From the NCBI GenBank assembly GCA_963920575.1, contig OY986969.1, forward strand, positions 23,041,434-23,105,433: a stretch of 64,000 bases of DNA, in the 5' to 3' direction. The position numbers and the translations under genes are program-made. The DNA comes from Narthecium ossifragum. Taxonomy: Eukaryota > Streptophyta > Magnoliopsida > Dioscoreales > Nartheciaceae. Below are positions 48,162 through 59,100 of the stretch, in pieces; position 1 is the stretch's first letter, and each line of letters starts with the position of its first letter. Below the pieces are notes generated by a model. That model made no database searches and was not told the origin of the DNA. It saw only the letters and a list, made by a program, of their open reading frames with translations.

Positions 48162-48973
48162 GGCTAGATTGACCGAATTCGAAACAAACGGTATCTCTCA
48201 ATAGTCACATGCAGCAATGCTTCACTGAGAAAGTTTGCAAAGGAATAAAATCAAGAGACAAAGGCGCAAGAAAGGAACACAAATATGGTTGCAGGCTGGG
48301 GAAAGGCAGGCTTCAGAAGGAAGAAAGCAACGTACGAATGGATCGGAATTCTTTCCCCAGCGACCAGTCCAGCCCCGACATGGATTCCAGCTCAAGAAAC
48401 ACATATAGGAAGCTTTTTAGGCAGGGTTTCTTCAGAGGTTGCAGCGCAGCTGCTGGAAGAACTAATTCTTTGAGTATTAATTTCCTTGTGGTTTTTGAGA
48501 GGGAGAGAATGGAGAATGTTGATGGATGTCAGTGTCTGAGGAATATTGGACCAGGAATGGAGAGAAGGGATATGATGATTCTTATGCCTTCTTCACTTCT
48601 TTTTCTACTTTTTTTTTCAAGATATATTCCTCTCTCAGCTTGATGTTATAATGTTACGTATTACTAGCGAAGAACCATAACTACTATGTATGGCAATAAA
48701 CACTGAGAAAGAAGAACTCTTTCATGAACAATAACAATAAATAAAAAATGAAGGAAATACACAAAATGGACTACTTTCTTTTCAAGAAATAATACTCTCT
48801 CATCGTTCTGTTATAATGTTACGTATTACTACTGGCTAAGAACCATAACCGTGATGGCAATGAAAACTGAGAAATAAGAACACTTTCATGAAAAATAACT
48901 ATTGATAAATAAAAAATATATATGAAAGAAATACACAAAATGGATCTGATAGGAGTTTAATAAAAGAAAAGGA
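48162..48973. other. Upstream of the OTU gene; no gene recognised
   Basis: Likely 5' UTR and promoter of the OTU gene. A plus-strand frame at 48209-48643 (144 residues) has no known domain. Two ~110-base direct repeats lie near 48625-48770 and 48795-48945 (shared ATAATGTTACGTATTACTA and AAGAACCATAAC), a local tandem duplication. Confidence 0.4.
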
Positions 48974-49046
48974 CGCCCACCGTGGGGCTCGAACCCACGA
49001 CCACAAGGTTAAGAGCCTTGCGCTCTACCAACTGAGCTAGACGGGC
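48974..49046 (-). tRNA. trnK: tRNA-Lys(CTT)
   Basis: On the minus strand the 73-base gene starts GCCCGTCTAGCTCAGTTGG. It has box A (TAGCTCAGTTGG), anticodon loop CTCTTAA with anticodon CTT, and box B GGTTCGAGCC. It closes with acceptor strand GGTGGGC and discriminator G. The acceptor stem pairs fully (two G-U). No intron and no encoded CCA, as in nuclear genes. Confidence 0.95.
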
Positions 49047-49303
49047 TCGATGTTACTTCATCCACCGGTTTTCACTTTGATATATTGACAAGAACCTTCA
49101 AGATTTCCTTACATTAAACATGGAACTAGAAAATGGGAGGACATATGGGAAGCCTGTACATCTTTAGGTCGTCATCTTCTTGCATTGCACTGGGCAAGGG
49201 GAAAATGCCCATGTATTTCTCATCAAAAGAGATTGGGAGATAGAATTACAAGGCTAAGAGTAGAAAGTTGGAAAAAGGAAAATTACATGTACAATGATTC
49301 AAA

Positions 49304-52300
49304 CTAGCATTGGTAGACTGAGAAAGTCTTGTTCTTCCATAATGAGCTAATAGTCTTTCCGAGCCTCTTCGATCTTGATTTACACAGCGGCTTTGGCTCA
49401 GGGATTGTCCCGTTACTGCCATTGTTGTCAGCCCGGTGCTGCTGTTGTGGTGGCTGTGTCCGGACAGGGGAAGGCTCACGCTGCCGCTGCTCCCTGAAAA
49501 GCTTGAGCAGCTTTTGTGCCCTCTCCTTTCCCCTCGGCGTCCCATTTGCAGACATTGATACTAAAGCAGGTATCACACCTTCCTGGAGCACCATGTGACT
49601 GCAATTATCATCGCCGTTGCATAGTATCAAGAGGCATGACACAGCCTGCTCTTGCTCTATAGGCTCGCCAGTTTCTAATATTGTTGCAATGCCACTGATA
49701 AGGCCTGGGGTCGAGATGATCTCTTTCTTGCCCATGTTGCTAGATGCCAGGTTAATAAGCACAGCAAGGGTCTTTTCAGCGCATCTGAAACCAGGACTTG
49801 CATGGCCAGTGAGGAGGAAGTGCAGCGTCCCAGTGATGCTGGAGGAAAGGAGGGACAGAATATTTGGCGAGTAGGTTGACAGGTTGAAGAGAGCATAGAG
49901 GGCGTCGTGTTTGCATGAGATGCTTATGGTATTGCTGGACTGTAGGAGCTGAACCAAGAAAGAGACAGCAGGGCTTGAACCAATGATGCTTTTAGCCTCA
50001 TCATGGCAGGATAAGCTGAGGTAGAGAGCCGTTGCTATCTCATGGGTATCTGGAGTTAAGGTCATATCCTCGAGCAGAGGTATCAATCCAGCAGACAAAA
50101 TGATTTCCTTGTTCCTGAAATAACGACAGTAAATAGAGCAAAAAATTACTGCAACATTTGTTAAAAAGGTCTTTTCAGCTTATATAAATGACAATATACA
50201 GAACCATGCAATGGCAAATCAACAAGCTTCAAATCTGTGTCATAACATTCATAAGAAATGAGTTCAAGCTTATGCTAGGTGTTTCATGAACATGGATACC
50301 ACCAAGGCATCAAACAACAATACACAGCTTGTAGCATGAAAGATGAGAAGCGTCCCCACAGGAAAGAGACCACAGAGCAAGCATAACAGACAGATTGGAA
50401 AAATCTATAAACATCATTCCGACAAACTTGCAAGTTCAAGATGCTATGAGAAAGCATATAACATGTCAAAGACAGTTACAGATAAAACCTATAACACACC
50501 CCGGAATGTTCCGCCAAGAATAATAGATAAACAAAATAAAACCTGCACGCTAACAGCATACCTACCTGTTATTGTTAACGGCAAGGTTGAACAGAGCCAT
50601 TGCTCCAACCTCCTGAGAATTAGTGTCACCTTCACGAACAGCTGATCTTAAAAATTGGACCAAAGCCTCCACAAACCCGTTTGCACCCATATACATCCTT
50701 GCTTCCTCATCATCTTTCAGCAACAATCTTATATGCTCCACCGCTTTGCATTTTTTCCTTTTGCTTGCACAACTGTTCAGAAGAGCCAGCAAGCTCTCAT
50801 ATCTTACAAAATCATCCACCTCAGAGTCCTGACAAGAGCTTTCATCCAACGTGCTTATCTCAACACCTTTTAGTTCGTTTAGGGCAACACTGTCCTCCAA
50901 AGGAACCATCTTAATACCCTTAAGATTGCAAGAGTCAACACTACCCATCGATCTGGAATTTGTAGTCTCACCCTCTGACAAAACCAACCGCCAATAGTTA
51001 AGGTCAAGAGATTCAGGTGGACCAGATGGAACAGGAAAACCATTATGTTCGCACCAACTAGAGATGAGACCTTTGACACAATAGTTTGGGGTCAGACATA
51101 GATGGGTGAGCTGCTGCTGGGTTTTTGGGCATGTACTATGCCCATCATTAAACCATTTTTCAATACAAACGCGCTCATATGTCTGTCCAGAAGAGACGAT
51201 GACCGGGTCATACATGAGTTGCAAGGAAATTGGACATCTAAACTCCTCTGGGGGGGTTGGCACATTCCCCAGTCTCAGCAAGCTGTGTTTAAAATTGAAA
51301 GAACTCAGTTTCGAAAGTTGCCTCTCAAACGCATGACCATTTCTACATGGGCTGGAGACATCTTCAGAAGAACCTAGAACGGTAGGAGAACAAGGAGTTG
51401 ATCCTTGGGAGTCACTATCATCTGGAACCTCACCTCTGAAAAGCTTTGAATATTTCCTCATAAGATGCAATAAATATGCCACAATTGATTCCTTCCGCTT
51501 GTCATCCTCAGAACGAGCTCTTTCAATTAACCTTTTTAGAGCTCTTCTCTCTGTGAGGGCTGATCTAGAGGATGTAATACCCAGCCTTGAGGCAGCTCTG
51601 TGGAAAACTTCAAGTTCAGCACTATCATTGGAAGCACTCTTGAACTTTTTCTCGTTCTGAAGCAATGCAATCACTTCATCTCCTACCTGCTTTTCTATCT
51701 CATCCAGCATGAACATAGTTGCCTCCAGTTCAGCAACTATCTCCATAATCTAGGTTAAAGAAATTTAAAACACATATTTCAGAGATCGAGAAATATAGTA
51801 ATGCTATCCTCATTAGTCAATAAAAAATATATACATTCATGTCAACTACATGCATAAGGGTCCATCCCAGAACTAAAACAGGAAGTCAAGGATTTTTCTC
51901 TGACCATCAAAGATATTAAGTGAAATACCTTGTCCCCCGACAGTAACAAAAAGTCAAAAAATGCCCCATGTCAGACTAGTAAATAGTAAATAGCCCTTAC
52001 ATGAGTGGCCATATTTTACCTTGGCATCATTCTTTCACTAATAAGGATAAACTTCTTCTTGTTGGAACCGACACTATCCACTAAAGGTTGACAGGGTAAC
52101 AAAAAGTCGCAAGATGACGTTCATGCTTGGTGCGGCCTTTTTAGACAAAATGCTCTGTATTTACCTAAAGCCTAAATGGGAAAAAATAAATTGGGAAAGG
52201 AGACAAACACTAGATTCAATTCACGAAATGACGTACAGGTTCTTTCCTAACTTTATTACCTGATAACCAATAGCTTGCGGGACTATTTCTTCAACACGCT

Positions 52301-53388
52301 TGAGACTTTCCTGAAGACCAGTCCTTGCCTTCTCAAATTTCATTAGAATGGAGTCCCCAGTTATAGCCTGAAAAATCGATGTATGCTAAATGAGATACAC
52401 CAACAAAAGTATCCAGATAATCAAACCAATAAACCCTGAAGCTTATCTTCTTTTGTAAATAAAAACCACCATCTTACATAGTTATCAACTTATTTAATAA
52501 GATCAGCATTAGACTGCTATCTGCTATCAGGTATCATATGAGCACAGACCAATATCAGATAGTGATAAATATACTTAAGTCATGAATTTCTTTCTAAGGA
52601 AAGCCCAAGGTAACAAGGTATTTGCCCGCAACACATTTTATTTCATGGAAACACCGTCTTATTATGGTAAATTGGATGCAAATGACAATGAAATATAGGG
52701 ACAGCACTCTACTTAACTATAAAATAAAACCAAGTCTGACAGAATGGAGAGAACAAAGTAACATGACAACAACTCACCAAGTAAAGCTTGCTGCAATTTG
52801 AACAATGTAGAAGGAGACTCTTGGCCTTGTCAAGAGCTACATGCAAAGAGCATAGTGCCTGTATGCCAGATTTGCTTCCAGGTCTTGTTGCTTCTAAGAC
52901 TGGGAAGAACCCCAATACTTTAGAAACAATTGTGGAAAGTTTTCTACACATCTCTCCATGCAGCTGCATAAATTGAGAACAAGTTCCCAATTATATATCA
53001 CCATAAACAAACATTACAAAATCTAATCTCCCTATGCATTGGGACTTTCAGTCTGAGCTTATTGAGGTCATTAAATAGAACTCATAGCTCGCATTTATTC
53101 CTACTATCCAAGTGAAAAATTAGGACCACTCACAGAATGCCTAACACAAACATTTATTGATCTACCCATTACTAAACATAACCATCAATAACTGCCATCA
53201 AGGAGAATAATATCTTGATTCAAACGTGGTACTCTGTCATCTTTTTTCCTAATTGCCATACATGTAGTTAACCATTACCCACATGAGCCATATCCAAGAT
53301 TATTCCGTATAATCGAAGAGCAAAATTAGGTGAATACCTTAGCATCTCCAGCTGCATAGAGACTCTCCTCAACCTCGGCGGAATCCAT
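49304..53388 (-). CDS. PUB45: U-box / ARM-repeat E3 ubiquitin ligase, PUB45-like
   Basis: Five exons in phase: 53388-53338, 52963-52778, 52367-52260, 51749-50566, 50114-49304; 779 residues (PUB45 about 770). The N-terminal UND-like helical region ([20 protein letters not shown]) spans residues ~18-275. The U-box at about 276-345 reads [64 protein letters not shown]. An acidic linker follows, then ARM repeats (~480-710; [40 protein letters not shown]). The tail is basic and Ser-rich ([23 protein letters not shown]). The U-box recruits E2 enzymes and the ARM domain picks substrates. The PUB6/7/45 clade has this exact layout. Exon 4 carries the whole U-box, as in relatives. Confidence 0.92.
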
Positions 53389-55205
53389 TTTCCCCCTCCA
53401 CAAAACTCACTCATCTGGCACCGAAATCAAAACTTTCACCCATAGCTTCAAGAAAATCCAAGAACAAGAAAAGGTCGCAATCAAATAATATCTACAAAAA
53501 AAGCCGCCTAATCGAACAAAACAACGAATACACAGCGAGGCGCAAAGCACAAACTCGATCAATATCGCCAAAAAAACACACATTGACAATCGAACTCTCA
53601 TAGAATCCTCGATAACTATGGGAAAACAAAAGCCAATCTATCGAAGTATAAACCCACCGACAATAAGAGATCCAGGTGCGCTTCTCCACCCGCGGGCAAT
53701 ACGAGGCACCGAGAGCTCAATACATCTCACGCCCGAACCATGGAGAGATCTCATGGCCGCAACATTAGGGTTTCTCTCGTTTGCGGAGGAGAGGTTTGAG
53801 AGGCCAAACGAAACCAAGGTGTTTCCTCGCAACGAGGGTCGAGGGAGGAGGGGCGTGATGAGACAGAGAAGCCAGCGGAGTGATGCGAGGGTATCAAAAC
53901 AGAACCAACAACGGACCCCTTATTATAAACTTTTGGAAACGTCCTCCGAGAAAATTTATATTTGCAAATACATCCTGTAAATTACTCTAAATTTATACAC
54001 AAACACCCTTTAAACTAAAAATAAACAGATATTTGTCTTTAAAAATAAATAAAACGCATTTCACCCTAATTATGCCAATTCGTACGCATTGAACTTTTTT
54101 TTTTTGAAACCATAAAGACCTTATTAATTGACAAGTTTGAAAGATTTGAATCTTATTTGATCTAATATTATGTAGATGTTAATATGTAAGGCATTTGTTT
54201 CCCTATTAAAAATTAAATTAGAATTTCCGATTAAACCTAAAAATAGGGAGGTATGTGCAAATATCTACCAACTTAAATCTTTAAAGAATTTTTTTAATAA
54301 ATAAATAAATAAAATAAAACGGAGGAAGCCCTACCTAGATCGGACGGCAATGCTTCGCGAGATTTGATTGGACGGCGGGGATGGTGTGGATTCGCAATCG
54401 CTAGGCGACGGTTGTGTGGTCGGTTGGGAGTCGTACGTTAAAATTTTGGATGGGCTCAGAATTTATTGGCCGACCGTTGCCGACCTCCGGAAAAATCTCC
54501 CTCCCTCTGATGCTATATTTTATCACCACAAAAATGTCCAAATGTCACTAACCAATTCTAATCACTCATTCACTCCCATGAAAAGTACACCAAAATATCT
54601 CCTATTGATTATTTAATCTCTTGATTAACTAAAAATAACCGACTAAGCTTTTCTTGGAGGTCGGTATCTAGGATTTGTTGCTAAATAGGGTACTCATTTT
54701 TCTACGTTTTAAGATCTCCACTTGTATAAATTTTTATATAATAGGACCTCAAAGAAACACGTGTATAAACTAATACACGTATAAACAATAATTATATATG
54801 TATTCATGAGAGTATGATACGTGTATAATCAAGAATTATACGTATTTTAGTTTATGTGCGTGTTCCTTCCGTGTATGGAGTCCTATTATACAAAAAAAAA
54901 AACATGAGATGGGTTCTAAAGTGTAAAAAGTGAATATCATGAAGTCATATTTGACAAAAAGTTTATGGCATCTACGTTTTAGCTATATTACCATAGATTT
55001 TTAAGAATTTTATAACAATTGGTGTTTTTGTTTGTATTCCTATGCCATTAGCATGATATTTTATAATTAAACGTTTTATGCAAGATACAACTAATTTAGC
55101 ATGATATTTATTTATCAACCTCCACACACACACACGTGCCCAATTATCTTAACTATACGAAGTTTGTCGATTATTATATGCCCAATTTGCTTACCTATAT
55201 AAATT
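53389..55205. other. Promoter side of the U-box gene and intergenic DNA
   Basis: 53389-53900 is GC-moderate with 5' UTR/promoter of the minus-strand gene. 54060-55200 is AT-rich, with an A/T-run and the repeated word TACACGTRTA near 54760-54880. No gene seen; the frame at 54368-54616 lacks any known domain. Confidence 0.4.
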
Positions 55206-55450
55206 CACTAGGTGGGCCCCCCTATCACCTGGCAGGGTAATCATCAAGTTAATGAGTGATTCGGTTATAAAAACCGAATTTGATTAATGAATTAATATGA
55301 ATATTATATAAGGTTATATTAGATTAATATACTATAACTATAGAATATATATAACTGTATGAATTAAATCAATCTTATAAGGGATGGTTATGCATAACCG
55401 TTTTTGTTCCTTATAACATTGATAATTATAGGAGTTCATAATTATCCATA
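55206..55450. repeat. Divergent family-A MULE-like end
   Basis: It starts CACTAGGTGGGCCCCCCT, similar to the tip at position 1, and after ~190 bases has GGTTATGCATAACCGTTTTT then GTTCCTTATAAC-TTGATA, matching GGTTGTAACCGTTTTTGCTC at about 345. Opposite end not found. Confidence 0.45.
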
Positions 55451-55977
55451 AAGTTATGTGAAATCGTAACCAGCTTAAATTGAATGCGTAATGCATTGAC
55501 TTTTGTATTTCTTGGACCAAAAGTTGACTCTGACTGTAATAAAGGGAGGTTGACTTTTAAAATTGCAATGAACGGAAAACATCACTTGTGTGTTTGTTTG
55601 ATGACAAAGTAAGTTTTTTATACTATATTTTAAAGGCATGTTTGGATTAAGAATACGATAAGTTTGCATAGTGCATAAAATAAAAGTTATGTAATGTAGT
55701 TATGTAGGATAGAGAAAAATATTTGAATGCATAAATCATATTTATGCATGCTTATCCTCGATCCGAATGGTCCTAATAAAAGATTAATCTTTTTATCATG
55801 GTTTCTCAATTTACCTCGCCAAGGATATCACAAGTTTTAACCGCTACACCGTCAAATTGGTGGTTTATTACAAAGTTTCACACACTAAAATTTATAGAGT
55901 GTTGTGGACATGCTGACATAGCATGTGCATTACACATGCTCCACTACTTTATGTAGTCCATCTACCACTACTGATGG

Positions 55978-56062
55978 ATTAGATCAATGAATCGATATCT
56001 CACTACCGATTGAATTATTCATTTAGTTCATCGGTAGTGAACTATCGATTCATTAATCTAGT
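55978..56062. repeat. Near-perfect inverted repeat (foldback hairpin)
   Basis: Left arm 55978-56010 and right arm 56030-56062, each 33 bases, are complementary with about three mismatches; a 19-base loop separates them. Key words: ATCAATGAATCGATA with TATCGATTCATTAAT, CACTACCGAT with ATCGGTAGTG. It could be a small foldback MITE or a hairpin-RNA locus. Confidence 0.7.
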
Positions 56063-57348
56063 CTATGGATGGACTAAATTGACGATTCGATGATTTCTGA
56101 ATTACACATATCACATGTCCATTTACACCAAACTTTATTCAAATTTATATTCAAATCTCTGCAAACTCTGATCTGCACTTGTGATCTGAAGAGGTCCCGT
56201 CCAATAATTTGTAGAATTTCATGTGTGTGTGTGTGTGACGGTGTGGCATTGGGTGAACACTGCAAACGTGGCATCGGGTGATCTGATCCTAGCATTAGAT
56301 ATGGTTTCACGTGGCCGCCTTCCGATTCGACGTTCGCCCACCCACGTGACCTCCCCCTTTTTTTTAATTGGTTCCCTTCTTTGGAAGGAAGACACCACCA
56401 CACCTCTTATCTCTCTTACCAATCTTCGATCTCACGGTGAGCAAATTTTTTTTTAAAAAAAAAACCAATATATATTCTCCCTTTCTAAAAACAAAAAAAA
56501 CCTGAGATTTTTATCTGCCACAATCAGAACAATCTCAGAGATTGGTTCGCCTCATTGCTTCAAAAAAAAATAGCTACATTGAGTGATACAAACATGTTCG
56601 AAAACACCCTTTGATATCATAGAGTAGACAATCGTCGACTCGAGATAAAAGCAAAGTCTAAAAAAATCTTGACAAGGAATTCCAATAATGATCGGTGGTG
56701 TTTAGAAAATAATAATATTAAAGGAAGGTGAGGAGAAGCTGGAGGGGTTTTTGGAGGGGTAGGGGAAGAAGGGTCACGTGGGCATTGCGGGAATCATGGT
56801 GGTGAGATTCAAAGAAACAGGGAGGGGGGGGTGGAGGAGAGGGACAAGGGCGGCAGGGGCTCATGTGGGGGTCGGCGAGCTGTCCTACCGACAACCATTA
56901 GGGACGTAAAAGAGCAAAGGGTATCACAAAAAAAAAAAACACACACACACACCAATTAATGCATGCATGGGTCTCCTAATCTCCCTCCTGGACAGGTTAT
57001 ATATATATGTTTGTGTTGTGTCTCTGAGACTCTGACGGGAGTCTCCCATGTTCAATGTAGTGTTTAGGTCGTGTTTGCTTTGATCCATCTTAAATAACTA
57101 AAAACAAATAATTAAAAATTTAATTTAAAAAAACTAGTCTTTTCATATGTTAGTGATTTTAGGATAATGAGATGACCTTCTAAGATACTTGTCGACATGT
57201 TATGTATATCCTAATCCTTATTTCAGATGAAATGAGTTTAAGATTATTTGGTACAAAAACGAAGCTCTATAGAAACTGGGAGGAGGTTCTTTTGGTTCTG
57301 CAGAATATTTGAATATGTACAATAGTTACATGATGTGTTGGAACAGCA
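56063..57348. other. Intergenic, low-complexity runs, no gene
   Basis: Contains a (GT)n run near 56222-56238, A-runs near 56447-56464, a G-rich block at 56740-56870 and an (AC)n run at about 56938-56953. No coding or structural RNA signal. Confidence 0.4.
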
Positions 57349-57431
57349 GCTGGTTTGCCCGAGTGGTTAAGGGGGAAGACTTAAGATCTTCTGCACAGAA
57401 GTGCGCATGGGTTCGAACCCCATAGCCAGCA
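57349..57431 (+). tRNA. trnL: tRNA-Leu(TAA)
   Basis: An 83-base gene: GCTGGTTTGCCCGAGTGG start, box A TGCCCGAGTGGTTAAGG, anticodon loop ACTTAAGAT with anticodon TAA. It has the long variable arm of class II tRNAs (CTGCACAGAAGTGCGC), box B GGTTCGAACCCC, and AGCCAGC pairing with GCTGGTT, discriminator A. No intron. Confidence 0.95.
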
Positions 57432-57914
57432 CTTCTTACTTACCTCTTAGCCTTTGTTTGTTTTCTATAATTTTTTAGTACTTCTTTGATAGTAACTTAG
57501 ATGTAGTTCTATATTATTCTTATTTTATCTAAAATGTTTCATGACTTCTTGCCAAGGGTCAATAAGGGCTAAAAAAAAATATAGTACGGCATAAAGGACC
57601 TGTTAAACTTTCTCAAGGCGTTTACTACCTTTCTATGCTAAAAAGTCATAAATACTCCTTTCTTAAATATAGCAGCCCACGACCGACCCGATCCCCGCCA
57701 AAGCCCTTTCGTCTTCCCCAAGCAACCCATCCGCTCGTCTTCCCCAAGCAACCCATCCGCTCGTCTTCACCAAGCGTGAAAAATTTGAAACATTTCTTCC
57801 CTTTTTTTCACCCTCCCGACGGCCGGCCCTAGTCCGTCCTCCCTTAGTCGAAGATCTCCTGTGACGTCCTTCGAAATCACGACATTTCGACGGACCTTGA
57901 GCAACGAAGTTTTT

Positions 57915-59075
57915 TACGAGTTACTTTCCAAGATTTTATGGGGAAAGGGTATGCTTCTTAATCATCGTTCATGAATGTTGCTTCACATTATGGAAACTAT
58001 TGTTAATTTCTAGTATTTCTTTGCTTCTTTACGAGTTACTTTTCATGATATATTTGCTCATTATTTTCTTAATCATCGTTTTTGACATTATTGTTACTTT
58101 CTAGTATTCTTCATATTATCTTTGCAAACCTGGTAACCAATTACTTTCCACATTTTGTAGAATTTGATTGTCCTATTTAATTACGAGTTACTTTCCATCA
58201 TGTGTTTGTTCTCCAGTTACTTTCCACCAAGCATTAGGTGTTTTTTAACCAGTTACTTTCCATAATTACGAGTTACTTTCCATCATGTGTTTGTTCTCCA
58301 GTTACTTTCCACCAAGCATTAGGTGTTTTTTAACCAGTTACTTTCCATAATTACGAGTTACTTTCCATCATGTGTTTGTTCATCAGTTACTTTCCACCAA
58401 GTATTAGGTGTTTTTTAACCAGTTACTTTCCATAATTACGAGTTACTTTCCATCAATTAGTTTCTTACCATAATGTGTTTGTTCATAAGTTACTTTCCAC
58501 AATTGTCCTGTTTGTTCTCCAATTACTTTCCACCAAACATTAGGTGTTTTTTAACCAGTTACTTTCCATAATTACGAGTTACTTTCCATCATGTGTTTGT
58601 AGATCAGTTACTACGTATCAGTTACTTTCCACCATAAGAACACATTTTTCACCAGTTACTTTCCACAATTGATAACCAGTTACTTTCCACAATTGGTAAC
58701 CAGTTACTTTCCATAATTAGTTAGTTACTTTCCATCAATTAGTTTCTTACCATAATGTGTTTGTTCATAAGTTACTTTCCACAATTGCCCTGTTTGTTCT
58801 CCAGTTACTTTCCACCAAACATTAGGTGTTTTTTAACCAATTACTTTCCATCATGTATTTGTAGATCAGTTACTACGTATCAGTTACTTTCCACCATAAG
58901 AACACATTTTTCACCAGTTACTTTCCACAATTGGTAACCAGTTACTTTCCATAATTGGTAACCAGTTACTTTCCCTAATTAGTTAGTTACTTTCCATCAA
59001 TTAGCTTCTTACCATAATGTGCTTGTTCATAAGTTACTTTTCACAATTGTCCTGTTTGTTCTCCAGTTACTTTTG
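57915..59075 (+). repeat. Left array of the AGTTACTTTCCA motif
   Basis: By eye about 28 exact TTACTTTCCA cores plus several one-base variants, all in plus orientation, spaced ~20-50 bases. They sit in higher-order units: CCAGTTACTTTCCATAATTA, GAGTTACTTTCCATCATG and CAGTTACTTTCCACCAAGC recur in order (e.g. 58190-58440), with further units sharing AGTTACTACGTATCAG and TTTCTTACCATAATGTG. The array stops ~25 bases before the ATG of the Ulp1-type gene, so it covers that gene's promoter. Confidence 0.95.
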
Positions 59076-59100
59076 ATTACTTCCCTTAGTATCTTCACCA

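Noticed and set aside
48209..48643. 144-codon plus-strand frame
   Set aside because: No family resemblance; covers the 5' flank of the OTU gene on the other strand.
56219..56456. Short frames around the GT repeat
   Set aside because: Microsatellite-driven, no domain.
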